Made by a program: the position numbers and the translations under genes. Of a DNA stretch of 24,941 nucleotides, positions 1-6,390 are shown one piece after another. A model generated the notes under the pieces. That model was not told where the DNA came from. It made no database searches and worked only from the letters and a program-made list of their open reading frames with translations. The first letter of the stretch is position 1. The number at the start of each line of letters is the position of its first letter. The DNA comes from a virus: IMG/VR virus record IMGVR_UViG_3300031212_000020, positions 1-24,941 of that record; one strand, written 5' to 3'.

Positions 1-373
1 CATCCAGGCTCCAGGTGCCATCCAATAGCAGTCCGCCGGCGGCGATCCACTGGTTGCGCTGGGCCGTGTGCTCCAGCAGCTCAACATCGCTAAAACCAAG
101 CACCTCTAATGCGCGGCGCACGGCCCGAACCGTGCCTCGCTTGCGGCGGATGGGTATAGCGGCATCGATGGCGTTCCGCTTCTGCTGCTCAGTCCATTGG
201 CTGTCCCAGGCGTCAACGCCAACGGCCCAGGCCAGCCAAGGCAATATGTTTTCGGGGGCCGAAGCGCCGTTCCACACGGTGTGCAAGGGTGCATTTGCCC
301 GTTCGATCAGCGCGTCCGCTTGCTCGATTCGGCGCTCCAGCGGCGTGGCGTTTGGTGGCAAAAGGCTAGTCAT
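1..373 (-). CDS. I: Baseplate/tail protein I (partial, runs off the window)
   Basis: This is the N-terminal 124 residues of a P2 gpI-type protein (phage tail protein I family). In P2, gpI is part of the baseplate wedge and works with gpJ and gpW at the tail tip. The frame is open to the window edge. The start (ATG, 371-373) gives residues MTSLLPPNATPLER, followed by a stretch reading LPWLAWAVGVDAWD and then KRNAIDAAIPIRRKRGT. These are the hallmark segments of the family. The start overlaps the end of J by 8 bases, as in a translationally coupled tail operon. The C-terminal part and the next gene (H, tail fibre) lie outside the window. Confidence 0.93.
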   Translation of the reverse strand, partial: MTSLLPPNATPLERRIEQADALIERANAPLHTVWNGASAPENILPWLAWAVGVDAWDSQWTEQQKRNAIDAAIPIRRKRGTVRAVRRALEVLGFSDVELLEHTAQRNQWIAAGGLLLDGTWSLD

Positions 374-1274
374 TGATGATTACTTGGATGCCGGTGCAGT
401 AAGGGGACTCACTGGGCTCGCCGCCCAGATCCGCAACAGGTGAATGCAGCGTGACACGCTCAACACCAGGCGCGTAGAGCCGTGACTCCAGGGCACCGGC
501 GACGATTGTTTCGCCCAGGGCGTGGCGCTCATCGACATAAATTCTTGCCGCCGCGATTGCCTGCTCACGCACGACCGCCGAATCGGGCCCGCCGCGTAAC
601 TCGATGGTGGCGGAAACGCTGAATCTCAAAACCGATGCACTGGCAACCAGAACCGTGTCGGTGAGCGGGCGAGCGTCATCCGCGCTGAGTGCTTGTTCAA
701 CGATGTTGACCAGCTCGGTTGATGCTTCGCCATCGCCCTCTCGTGAGAGAACGTATGCCTGCACTAGCCCAGCAAGCGGGCGAACCACTTCTGCATCTTT
801 GATGCGCGGGTCTGCGCGTAGCGCGAAATAACGATAGGCGTTACGGGATCCGGCTGTGCTGAAGGCGTCATGGGCCAGCAATATCCGGCGCAAATAATCG
901 GTGTCGGACTCATCAACCCGGACCACTGGCGGCGTTGCGTCGGGTTGGGCTGGCGTGATGACTAGCCGCGGCGTCAAGTAATACGTTACGCCAATGTGAT
1001 CAAGCTCAGGGCCGGCAGCGTAGGCGAGCATGAGCGATCGGGCGCGCTCGTTTTGCATCTGCCGAAGCATTAGCTCTCGGTAGGCTGACTCTTGAAGAAA
1101 TTTGACCAGGGGTTCGCTTTCGAGCTGTAGCGTTTCCACAAGCTGTTCTCGTTCCGTCTCGGGTGTTAGCTCAATGAGTCGTTCTTTACGCTCAACAAGC
1201 AACGACTCGAACGTCATTGAGTCAATCAAGTTAGGCGCTGGCAGCCTAGAAAGGTCGATCGCGTTATTGCTCAT
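366..1274 (-). CDS. J: Baseplate assembly protein J
   Basis: This 302-residue protein has the same length as P2 gpJ and belongs to the baseplate J / gp47-like family. It forms the baseplate wedge arms that surround the central spike. Recognisable family segments include the N-terminal LPAPNLIDSMTFESLL, the central ARSLMLAYAAGPELDHIG (about residues 78-95), and VDESDTDYLRRILLAHDAFSTAG (about 119-141). It starts 4 bases inside W and ends 8 bases inside I, so W, J and I form a tight overlapping block. No unusual feature was seen. Confidence 0.96.
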   Translation of the reverse strand: MSNNAIDLSRLPAPNLIDSMTFESLLVERKERLIELTPETEREQLVETLQLESEPLVKFLQESAYRELMLRQMQNERARSLMLAYAAGPELDHIGVTYYLTPRLVITPAQPDATPPVVRVDESDTDYLRRILLAHDAFSTAGSRNAYRYFALRADPRIKDAEVVRPLAGLVQAYVLSREGDGEASTELVNIVEQALSADDARPLTDTVLVASASVLRFSVSATIELRGGPDSAVVREQAIAAARIYVDERHALGETIVAGALESRLYAPGVERVTLHSPVADLGGEPSESPYCTGIQVIIND

Positions 1275-1630
1275 TCGCCTGCGCCTATGTTTACGATGAT
1301 TGAAAGGCGCTGATCGCCGCCGCTTTCGCCTGCAGCGATTGTGGCTTCAATCTCAACTGAAAATAAGCCGGGGGAGTTTGTGCTGGCTATCGATACAACT
1401 CTGCTTAGCCGAACCCGGGGCTCCCACTGCTGAATCGCGATAGCGATGGCGGCGTAGGCCCTTAGTTGGGTGCCACCGTTTAGCGGCTGGTCGATAAGCT
1501 CGGGAAGAAGTGATCCATACCCACGGCGCATAACACGGCTTCCGATGGGCGTTGCCAGAATATCCGCGATGCTCTGTTGTATATGTTGGACCCCAGATAA
1601 TTTTCGTCCGGTTTTTGCGCTCATGCCCAT
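1271..1630 (-). CDS. W: Baseplate wedge protein W (gp25-like)
   Basis: This 119-residue protein belongs to the gpW/gp25 family, a small baseplate wedge component that shares a fold with T4 gp25 and type VI secretion TssE. The typical core is present: IQQSIADILATPIGSRVMRRGYGSLLPELIDQPLN (about residues 17-51). It contains the conserved SRVMRRGYGS turn, followed by the AIQQWEPRV helix. The ATG used overlaps the TAA of the upstream small gene by one base (TAATG), which suggests coupled translation. An internal ATG two codons later (MSAKTG) is an equally possible start. Confidence 0.95.
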   Translation of the reverse strand: MGMSAKTGRKLSGVQHIQQSIADILATPIGSRVMRRGYGSLLPELIDQPLNGGTQLRAYAAIAIAIQQWEPRVRLSRVVSIASTNSPGLFSVEIEATIAAGESGGDQRLSIIVNIGAGE

Positions 1631-1827
1631 TAGTCCACCTTGTATTGGCCGGCTGATGAACCGTCTGTTACAGGTACTTCCGCGTTGCTCTGAACTTCAT
1701 CAACAACAGCGTTGGCAATAGCGGTTGCCATGCGATCGACCCAACTGTGCTTGCCCGATGCGGTGGCACCTTGCGCTTTCATTTCTGCAATGATGCGGCT
1801 TTTAAGCTGGCCTTTGCTCAGTGCCAT
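1630..1827 (-). CDS. Small conserved protein between V and W, function unknown
   Basis: This 65-residue protein sits between the spike gene V and the wedge gene W, a place where P2 itself has no gene. It reads as a mostly helical N-terminal half (MALSKGQLKSRIIAEM) and a second helix, WVDRMATAIANAVVDEVQSNAEV. A polar tail, VTDGSSAGQYKVD, follows. From memory, similar small proteins occur in baseplate modules of other P2-like phages, but no function is known to me. An AGGT-type ribosome site precedes the ATG. The gene starts 2 bases after V ends and overlaps W by one base. A baseplate assembly role is inferred only from position. Confidence 0.75.
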   Translation of the reverse strand: MALSKGQLKSRIIAEMKAQGATASGKHSWVDRMATAIANAVVDEVQSNAEVPVTDGSSAGQYKVD

Positions 1828-1829
1828 GG

Positions 1830-2390
1830 CTATTTACCTGCCGTTACTGTGCTGGATCCATCGCCGTGCGGGTTACCGGTGAAGTGGCAGATGTGGCCCG
1901 TTGTTACAACGGGGTTGCCATCGTTGTGGTGGATTTTCTCGGCATTCACTTTGCACACGCCGCCCACTGCTGTGGTTGCATTGCCGCCAATGTTGATGGT
2001 GGCGTTTCCGGCTACGTTGATATTCACTTTCCCAGGGAATGTAGCGACCAGTTCTTTCTTCACGTGGTCGTAAGTGATCGTGGCGCCATCCGGATAGACC
2101 CGCTTGTGCTCATCAGCGCTTTTAGACGGTGCGTTCTGGGTGTAAAGGCCGGTGATGATGATGGCCTGGGCCAAGTCGCCAGCGGGTGACAGCAAAATAA
2201 CCTGTTCGCCGACTGTCGGCGGATTCCATTCCAAAGTGCTGCCTGTTCTTGCGGATATCCACGGCTGCCACCCGGTGACGTTATCGCCGGCTTTTACTTT
2301 CGCCCGTGCGTGGTCAACGTCCACTTCGGCGATGGTGCCGATGCGAACGATGTTGTTAATCAGGCGGATTGCTTCGGTGGTTTTGTCCAT
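1830..2390 (-). CDS. V: Baseplate spike protein V
   Basis: This is the membrane-piercing central spike of the tail (P2 gpV type, 211 aa in P2). The N-terminal OB-fold part contains NIVRIGTIAEVDVDHARAKV and WQPWIS, then PTVGEQVILLSPAGDL. After FPGKVNINV the protein becomes a repetitive beta-helix stretch (INVAGNATINIGGNATTAVGG). It ends in a His-rich tip (HICHFTGNPHGDGSSTV), suited to the metal-binding apex. I chose ATG at 2388-2390 (186 aa). A TTG at 2418-2420 would add ten residues. Neither start has a good ribosome site, which matters for the late promoter discussed in the findings. V is the first gene of its late operon. Confidence 0.93.
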   Translation of the reverse strand: MDKTTEAIRLINNIVRIGTIAEVDVDHARAKVKAGDNVTGWQPWISARTGSTLEWNPPTVGEQVILLSPAGDLAQAIIITGLYTQNAPSKSADEHKRVYPDGATITYDHVKKELVATFPGKVNINVAGNATINIGGNATTAVGGVCKVNAEKIHHNDGNPVVTTGHICHFTGNPHGDGSSTVTAGK

Positions 2391-2433
2391 GCGGACAGTT
2401 TGTGCTGGGGCAATGCGCAACAGTAGGCGCGGC

Positions 2434-2459
2434 AGTTGTCAGCCGGTAATGCGACAACT
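2434..2459 (-). promoter_or_regulatory. Candidate Ogr-type activator site for the V operon
   Basis: A perfect 7-base inverted repeat, AGTTGTC-N12-GACAACT, lies in the 44-base gap between S and V. It is the only sizeable dyad there. In P2, the activator Ogr binds a TGT/ACA dyad centred near -55 of late promoters. Here the centre is about 56 bases upstream of the V ATG. The ends (TTGT...GACAA) and an internal CCGG recur in the dyad between O and P. The spacing of the TGT and ACA trinucleotides is 14 here, not the P2 value of 12, so the assignment to Ogr is an inference. Confidence 0.5.
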
Positions 2460-2464
2460 TCAAA

Positions 2465-2917
2465 TCAAAGCGTGACGTGTTCCAGGATCTTCTCGGCGAT
2501 CATGTCCAGGTCCTGACGGCTGGTGCCCAGCAGTGGGCGAGATGGGTAATCGTATTCCGGGCCATTCTTGTCGACTTTCGCCCGTAGCCCGTAATGGTGG
2601 ATTCGGGCAATACGCCCTACTGCACCACTGAACAGCAGCCCGGCGGCGTCTGGCGAGGTATTAATCCGCAGAAACTTGGACGTGCGAATTTTGGTGAACA
2701 TCGCTTTTTTCCGTATGCCTCCCGACTTTCCGCCAATACGGCTTTTCCGTGGCTCCCAGCTTTCACCGTTCGGGCCTTCCTGCTTTTTCATCCGCTCCTG
2801 GTTAGATTTGCGCAGCTCCCGGGCAATGGATTTCATCAGCTTTCGGCGTTCAGCCGGTTGCATTTTTCTTAGCAGGGGCTCGGCCCAGCCAGACAGCGCA
2901 TCGATGTCGTCAGTCAT
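2465..2917 (-). CDS. S: Tail completion protein S
   Basis: This 150-residue protein has the same length as P2 gpS and belongs to the phage virion morphogenesis / tail completion family. It helps finish the tail before it joins the head. Family features include a basic N-terminal helix (LLRKMQPAERRKLMKSIARELRKSNQERMKKQ), then GPNGESWEPRK. The C-terminal part reads IARIHHYGLRAKV and YPSRPLLGTSRQD. It begins 8 bases inside R, so R and S are coupled. It is the last gene of the long O-to-S late operon, and a new late operon starts with V immediately afterwards. Confidence 0.95.
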   Translation of the reverse strand: MTDDIDALSGWAEPLLRKMQPAERRKLMKSIARELRKSNQERMKKQEGPNGESWEPRKSRIGGKSGGIRKKAMFTKIRTSKFLRINTSPDAAGLLFSGAVGRIARIHHYGLRAKVDKNGPEYDYPSRPLLGTSRQDLDMIAEKILEHVTL

Positions 2918-3371
2918 CGAAATCTACGTCCTCTTTAAAGTGATGCAGATCCATTATTATTTCCCATTCGGTGGCGTCCATTTCCATAGGCGCTTCGGGC
3001 AGCACGTGTTCCACGTCTAGGCCCGCTTCGGTGGCCTTTACGATTACTCGCTCGGTTACGTTAACGGTGATCGCTATGTCATAGCTGTTGTTGTTCAGCA
3101 GCTCTGCTTCAAAGCGAATGGTGTTCATGGGGTCATGGCCCGGCTCGCGCACTTGCAGCCAGGACAGTATGGGCAGGACCAGGTCATCCACGTTGCCGGC
3201 GTAGTCGGTCACAATGATCTGGATTGGGATGGCGTAGGCGTGGCTGAGGTTTTGCCCGGGCCAGAACTCTATGCTGCCGTCTTCGATAAATGTCAGCAGC
3301 TTGTCCGGGTTGCGCTTCAGGCCGGGAACGTTAGCCAGTAAGTGGCCGCGCAGGTCTTCAAGCTTTTTCAT
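2910..3371 (-). CDS. R: Tail completion protein R
   Basis: This 153-residue protein matches P2 gpR (155 aa), a tail completion protein needed for stable tails to attach to heads. The start MKKLEDLRGHLLANVPGLKRNPDKLLTFIEDGSIEF and the following NLSHAYAIPIQIIVTDYAGNVDDLVLPILSWL are characteristic. The ATG overlaps the Rz1 stop by four bases (ATGA), and the end overlaps S by eight. In P2 the same order (lysis genes, R, S) is found, so position and sequence agree. Confidence 0.94.
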   Translation of the reverse strand: MKKLEDLRGHLLANVPGLKRNPDKLLTFIEDGSIEFWPGQNLSHAYAIPIQIIVTDYAGNVDDLVLPILSWLQVREPGHDPMNTIRFEAELLNNNSYDIAITVNVTERVIVKATEAGLDVEHVLPEAPMEMDATEWEIIMDLHHFKEDVDFDD

Positions 3372-3634
3372 GGCTGGCTCCGGAGTTGTAAATTGATGGC
3401 TTCAACCAGCCCGTTATGTCGAATTTTGCAACGGTGATAGATTTTGGCCCACTCGTTCATTGTGGCGCCGACCGTGCCGCCCTTGCCGTCAGTCAGCTGC
3501 GGCAGCTGCTGCGGGCACTTGGTCAGCAGGTTCTGCTGGTAAGATTGCGGCCTGTCCTGTTGCGGCATTATTGAGCAGGCGGACAAACTCAGGCTCAAGA
3601 CACACGCGCTGATAAATGGGTTTTTGAATTTCAC
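3368..3634 (-). CDS. Rz1: Outer-membrane spanin subunit (Rz1-type lipoprotein)
   Basis: This 88-residue protein is the outer-membrane half of the spanin pair, which disrupts the outer membrane in the last step of lysis. A short basic start and hydrophobic helix (KFKNPFISACVLSLSLSAC) end in a lipobox LSAC. This predicts cleavage before that Cys and lipid anchoring. The mature part has two further Cys residues and proline/glutamine-rich segments typical of Rz1 proteins. The start is GTG at 3632-3634, with AGGGGA seven bases before it. The first 49 codons are embedded in another frame of the Rz gene (3489-3634), the usual nested spanin architecture. Its end overlaps R by four bases. Confidence 0.85.
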   Translation of the reverse strand: MKFKNPFISACVLSLSLSACSIMPQQDRPQSYQQNLLTKCPQQLPQLTDGKGGTVGATMNEWAKIYHRCKIRHNGLVEAINLQLRSQP

Positions 3635-3863
3635 GAATAATTCCCCTATCGATAACCCTTTCACTGGGCTCAAGGCGGGCCAGCTGGTGTTCCACTACCC
3701 GGGCCACTTCGGATTCCCGGCTCATTTCGGCTTCAATCACTTGGCGCGCCACGCGCTCAGCAGTCAGGGCCTGGCTGTCTTCAAACCAGCCGCGGGCCTG
3801 CCAGCCTGAAAAAGCGATCGCGACCATAAGCGCCAGGGGGCCCAGTATTTTTGCGTAGATCAT
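3489..3863 (-). CDS. Rz: Inner-membrane spanin subunit (Rz-type)
   Basis: This 124-residue protein has one N-terminal membrane helix (ILGPLALMVAIAFSGW, about residues 6-21). A charged, coiled-coil-prone periplasmic part follows (ALTAERVARQVIEAEMSRESEVARVVEHQLARLE), with a C-terminal alanine-rich tail. This is the layout of inner-membrane spanins (P2 LysB, lambda Rz), which pair with Rz1 through the periplasm. The ATG overlaps the stop of the preceding holin-like gene by four bases (ATGA). Rz1 begins within it in a different frame. The assignment rests on topology and context more than on sequence identity. Confidence 0.85.
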   Translation of the reverse strand: MIYAKILGPLALMVAIAFSGWQARGWFEDSQALTAERVARQVIEAEMSRESEVARVVEHQLARLEPSERVIDRGIIREIQKPIYQRVCLEPEFVRLLNNAATGQAAILPAEPADQVPAAAAAAD

Positions 3864-4063
3864 TCGCGCTGCCTCTCGCTGTGCACATAAAGACCAAACC
3901 AGCCGGCAGATGCGCCGACGACCGTGCTAACGAAAGCCGACTGCGCGGCAGTTGGGTCTGGCAGCGCCATAAACCATTGGCAGATTTGCCAGAACATGAT
4001 GGCGTACATGGTTACCAGTGTCCTGGGTACCGCGCGCCAGGCGTCTAACTGCTCAGGGGTCAT
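3860..4063 (-). CDS. Small two-helix membrane protein, probable holin
   Basis: This 67-residue protein has two hydrophobic segments, about residues 13-33 (PRTLVTMYAIMFWQICQWFMA) and 42-60 (SAFVSTVVGASAGWFGLYV). A short loop containing PDPT separates them, and the tail is charged (HSERQRE). It lies between the amidase and the spanins. Size, topology and place fit a holin or antiholin, but it is not P2 Y. The ATG at 4061-4063 has GAGG nine bases upstream. A longer frame would overlap the amidase gene end and has no support. Which of the two membrane proteins in this cassette forms the lytic hole is not decided by sequence. Confidence 0.65.
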   Translation of the reverse strand: MTPEQLDAWRAVPRTLVTMYAIMFWQICQWFMALPDPTAAQSAFVSTVVGASAGWFGLYVHSERQRE

Positions 4064-4073
4064 GGGCGCTGCC

Positions 4074-4508
4074 TCAGTCAATTCTGTGTTGGGATTTGGT
4101 GGCCCACCAGGGGCGAACGTCGAAGTTAGGGCAGGTTTTGCGGGAATCCAGGTCACGGTGGCCAACAACTTCAGCATCAGGGTACTCCCCCAGCTTTGCG
4201 ATCAGCCAGCCTTCCAGAACTAGAAGCTGGTCGGCATCAGGCGCTTTGTTGGTAATAATGCAAATGCCCAGACTGTCGCTATTGTCGCCTTCGCCGTTTT
4301 CGTCAAAATCGCGCACATGCGCGCCTTGCCAGTAATCTGGCCGGCCTTGCTGCAGTTGCGCATCGCCGGTTATCACGGCGTTATAGCCAATACCTGACCA
4401 GCCGCGCTGCTTATGCCACCGGTGGATGTCTGCTGCGGTATCGCCGCGATCTGCCGGGCTGTCGCTGATATGCACGACCAGGTACTTAATCTTCGATCTG
4501 CTCTTCAT
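4074..4508 (-). CDS. Endolysin: N-acetylmuramoyl-L-alanine amidase (T7 lysozyme type)
   Basis: This 144-residue enzyme cuts the amide bond between muramic acid and the stem peptide. It is a type 2 amidase of the T7 lysozyme group. Zinc ligands and catalytic residues are visible: His13 in VVHISDSP, Tyr42 in GIGYNAVI, His117 in VGHRDL, Lys124, and Cys126 in RKTCPNFDV. These correspond to T7 lysozyme His17, Tyr46, His122, Lys128 and Cys130. No signal peptide is present, so a holin is needed for access to the wall. A good ribosome site (GGAGG) precedes the ATG, which overlaps the preceding stop by one base (TAATG). P2 uses an unrelated lysozyme-type endolysin (K), so this is a module replacement. 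Confidence 0.93.
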   Translation of the reverse strand: MKSRSKIKYLVVHISDSPADRGDTAADIHRWHKQRGWSGIGYNAVITGDAQLQQGRPDYWQGAHVRDFDENGEGDNSDSLGICIITNKAPDADQLLVLEGWLIAKLGEYPDAEVVGHRDLDSRKTCPNFDVRPWWATKSQHRID

Positions 4509-4936
4509 TAGCTGCCTCCAAGTACGGATATGAGCACTTTCAGTAATTCAGTTCGATAGGCCATCACAAGACCGCCAATGCCCATTAGGGCGTATAATGC
4601 GCCAGTGGCGAATGCCACTTTTCTGGTGAGCTCGCCCACACTCTTCACCAATGATGTGATTGCTCCAGTTGTTGCGCCTGCTATCTCCGTCATTGCGACC
4701 ACAGTCGCGCGATAATCGCTGTCCATGCGCTTACGAAATGATTCCAAGGCCTGCCGGGTTTCGCGCTGCTCTTCTTGTTGTTCGATTCGAGCTTCTCGTA
4801 CTTCGCTGCGGATGCCCGTAACAGCGTGCTCAAGTGCGTGAACTCTGGGTTGCAGTTGTTCAAGATCGCGGAGCCGAGCAGCCCAGTCCTGGGCTACCAT
4901 GTCGTGCAACAGTTTTTCATTGGAGTCATTGCTCAT
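4508..4936 (-). CDS. Coiled-coil protein with C-terminal membrane helix (XhlA-like topology)
   Basis: This 142-residue protein opens the lysis cassette. Residues about 18-72 are strongly charged and heptad-like (RLRDLEQLQPRVHALEHAVTGIRSEV and following). Residues 107-127 form a membrane helix (VAFATGALYALMGIGGLVMAY), followed by a second hydrophobic tail (LLKVLISVLGGS). This resembles the topology of XhlA-type or holin-associated proteins, but I do not recognise a specific family. The ATG at 4934-4936 has a GGGGA ribosome site a few bases upstream. It starts 10 bases after X ends and overlaps the amidase start by one base. Role as holin, antiholin or accessory lysis protein is inferred from place. 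Confidence 0.7.
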   Translation of the reverse strand: MSNDSNEKLLHDMVAQDWAARLRDLEQLQPRVHALEHAVTGIRSEVREARIEQQEEQRETRQALESFRKRMDSDYRATVVAMTEIAGATTGAITSLVKSVGELTRKVAFATGALYALMGIGGLVMAYRTELLKVLISVLGGS

Positions 4937-4946
4937 AAATCCCCGC

Positions 4947-5153
4947 TTAGTTCCAAAGCTGCACAGTTTGCCGTGCCGGCTGAGCCGGAACCTCTGGCAA
5001 TCGAATGCGGGTACCCATGGCAATTATCGGGCCCTGCTCTGCCAGGCCAGGGTTGGCTTCCAGCACGGCTTCTGTAACGGCAGCTGTGTAGCCGTAATGG
5101 CGAAAGCAGATGCGGTCTACCGTGTCGCCCTGAATGGCTCTTACGTCAACCAT
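4947..5153 (-). CDS. X: Tail protein X (LysM-like)
   Basis: This 68-residue protein matches P2 gpX (67 aa), a small tail protein with a LysM-like fold. Typical features are the start VRAIQGDTVDRICFRHYG and the later ANPGLAEQGPIIAMGTRIRLPEV. The ATG shares one base with the stop of L (TGATG). In P2, X follows L in the same way and precedes the lysis genes, so position confirms the call. Confidence 0.95.
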   Translation of the reverse strand: MVDVRAIQGDTVDRICFRHYGYTAAVTEAVLEANPGLAEQGPIIAMGTRIRLPEVPAQPARQTVQLWN

Positions 5154-5614
5154 CAGATCAGCTCCACAGTTGTGCGCCGGGCGCCGCGAACATCCGACAG
5201 CGCCCAGGCAGCATTACGCCGGTAATCATCGTCTGCGGGTGCCAGTGCACCGGCTTTCTGATGACCTTTGCCGGTGGTGTCGTAATCGCGATACCGCTCG
5301 ATCAGGTCCGCTTTTGCCAGGCTATAAACGGCACGCAGATAGAGTTGCTGGTGATAGCCCGCACGCTGCCAGGGCTGAATGGGCATTCCAGTGATGTCGG
5401 TAACGCCACTGGCAACCTGTTCCTGCACCCAGTTGCTCAACTGATCGTTGGCGTCAGAGATCGCAGCCTCCAGTGCGTGCTGGCATCGCTCATTGGTCAC
5501 CGTGCCATCCACGCGTGTTGCATCGCGGAATGATTCGACGGCAATATCGGGAAAAAACGGGGCATTCGTGATGATTGCGGGTTCGGTAGGCCCGCCGGCG
5601 GCGATCAGGCTCAT
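5153..5614 (-). CDS. L: Head completion / stabilisation protein L
   Basis: This 153-residue protein is of the P2 gpL type (169 aa in P2), which joins the filled head and helps tail attachment. Recognisable parts are FFPDIAVESFRDATRVDGTVTNERC near the start and a central helix (ALEAAISDANDQLSNWV). The C-terminal region contains YLRAVYSLAKADLIERYRDYDTTGKG. The ATG at 5612-5614 is chosen because AGGAG lies about seven bases upstream. The reading frame stays open for 20 codons before it, but that extension crosses an inverted repeat and has no family signal. It is separated from M by about 100 bases. Confidence 0.93.
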   Translation of the reverse strand: MSLIAAGGPTEPAIITNAPFFPDIAVESFRDATRVDGTVTNERCQHALEAAISDANDQLSNWVQEQVASGVTDITGMPIQPWQRAGYHQQLYLRAVYSLAKADLIERYRDYDTTGKGHQKAGALAPADDDYRRNAAWALSDVRGARRTTVELI

Positions 5615-5637
5615 GCTTGCTCCTATGAAGGCGGTGG

Positions 5638-5682
5638 ACGGGGCCGAAGAGTTGCAGGCAAAGCCGCAAATCATGGCCCCGT
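5638..5682. repeat. Inverted repeat in the M-L gap
   Basis: ACGGGGCC (5638-5645) and GGCCCCGT (5675-5682) are perfect 8-base reverse complements separated by 29 bases. They lie in the only sizeable gap (about 100 bases) within the otherwise tightly packed capsid operon. In the transcript they could form a stem just upstream of the L ribosome site. No T run follows, so it is not an obvious terminator. It might act as an RNA stabiliser, a processing site or a translation control hairpin. The function is unknown. Confidence 0.45.
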
Positions 5683-5716
5683 GCCGCCTTGGCGTCGGGG
5701 GCCGACTCGGTAACGG

Positions 5717-6379
5717 CTATTCGCCGGAATCTTTCAGATTTCGCTCCAGGCGCTCAATGTCTTTCTTCACACCCACCCGTTCATTCAAATCCAGAGCGCG
5801 GTTCAGGGCAGACAGCGCTTGCTCGTCATTCCCTTGGTCGCGCAGCAGATAGCCGTAGGCTTTGAACAGTTTGGCTTTCACCTGGTCTTGCATGTCCGCA
5901 TCGGCAAACAGATCAACGGCCCTACGTAGCTGCACCGGCAGGTCTTCCTCAACGGTTTCATTGGCTATGGCCAACAAGCTGAACACGGCAACTTCTTCAG
6001 CTGCCAGTGTTGCGGTAGTACGTGCGTACTTGTCCGGGGTTTGCATACCGTGCTCTATCGCGTATTCCGCGATATCCAGTCCGGTTTTGACGTCACCAAT
6101 ATCCAGATACCAAACCATCAGGGTTACCAGGACATCGTCTTGCTGGCCGGTACCGGCTTCGAGTACACCCTGCACATAGCTGTCGTACTTCGGCAGCATT
6201 TCGCGCTTCGCGTCGATCTTGCGTTCGATGCTTTGAATGTCGTGCAGCCGTCGCGAGTCTTCAATTATTGCAATCCGGTGCAATTCGTGGGACTCGCCTT
6301 GCGGGCGCTCTGGCGAAGACTGCGCCGCCTCCACGGCGGCGCGTACTCGCAAGAAATGTTTTCTTGCTGGGCTTGTCAT
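5717..6379 (-). CDS. M: Terminase small (endonuclease-associated) subunit M
   Basis: This 220-residue protein matches P2 gpM (247 aa), the terminase subunit that recognises and helps cut cos before packaging by gpP. The start MTSPARKHFLRVRAAVEAAQ is typical of the family. The middle reads MLPKYDSYVQGVLEAGTGQQDDVLVTLMVWYLDIGDVKTGLDIAEYAIEHGMQTP, the most conserved part. The ATG at 6377-6379 has GAGG upstream and is preferred to a TTG at 6394 that would overlap N. The C-terminal end is Leu/Arg/Glu-rich (RALDLNERVGVKKDIERLERNLKDSGE), a tetratricopeptide-like or coiled-coil tail. Confidence 0.95.
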   Translation of the reverse strand: MTSPARKHFLRVRAAVEAAQSSPERPQGESHELHRIAIIEDSRRLHDIQSIERKIDAKREMLPKYDSYVQGVLEAGTGQQDDVLVTLMVWYLDIGDVKTGLDIAEYAIEHGMQTPDKYARTTATLAAEEVAVFSLLAIANETVEEDLPVQLRRAVDLFADADMQDQVKAKLFKAYGYLLRDQGNDEQALSALNRALDLNERVGVKKDIERLERNLKDSGE

Positions 6380-6390
6380 ATCAACCTCGA

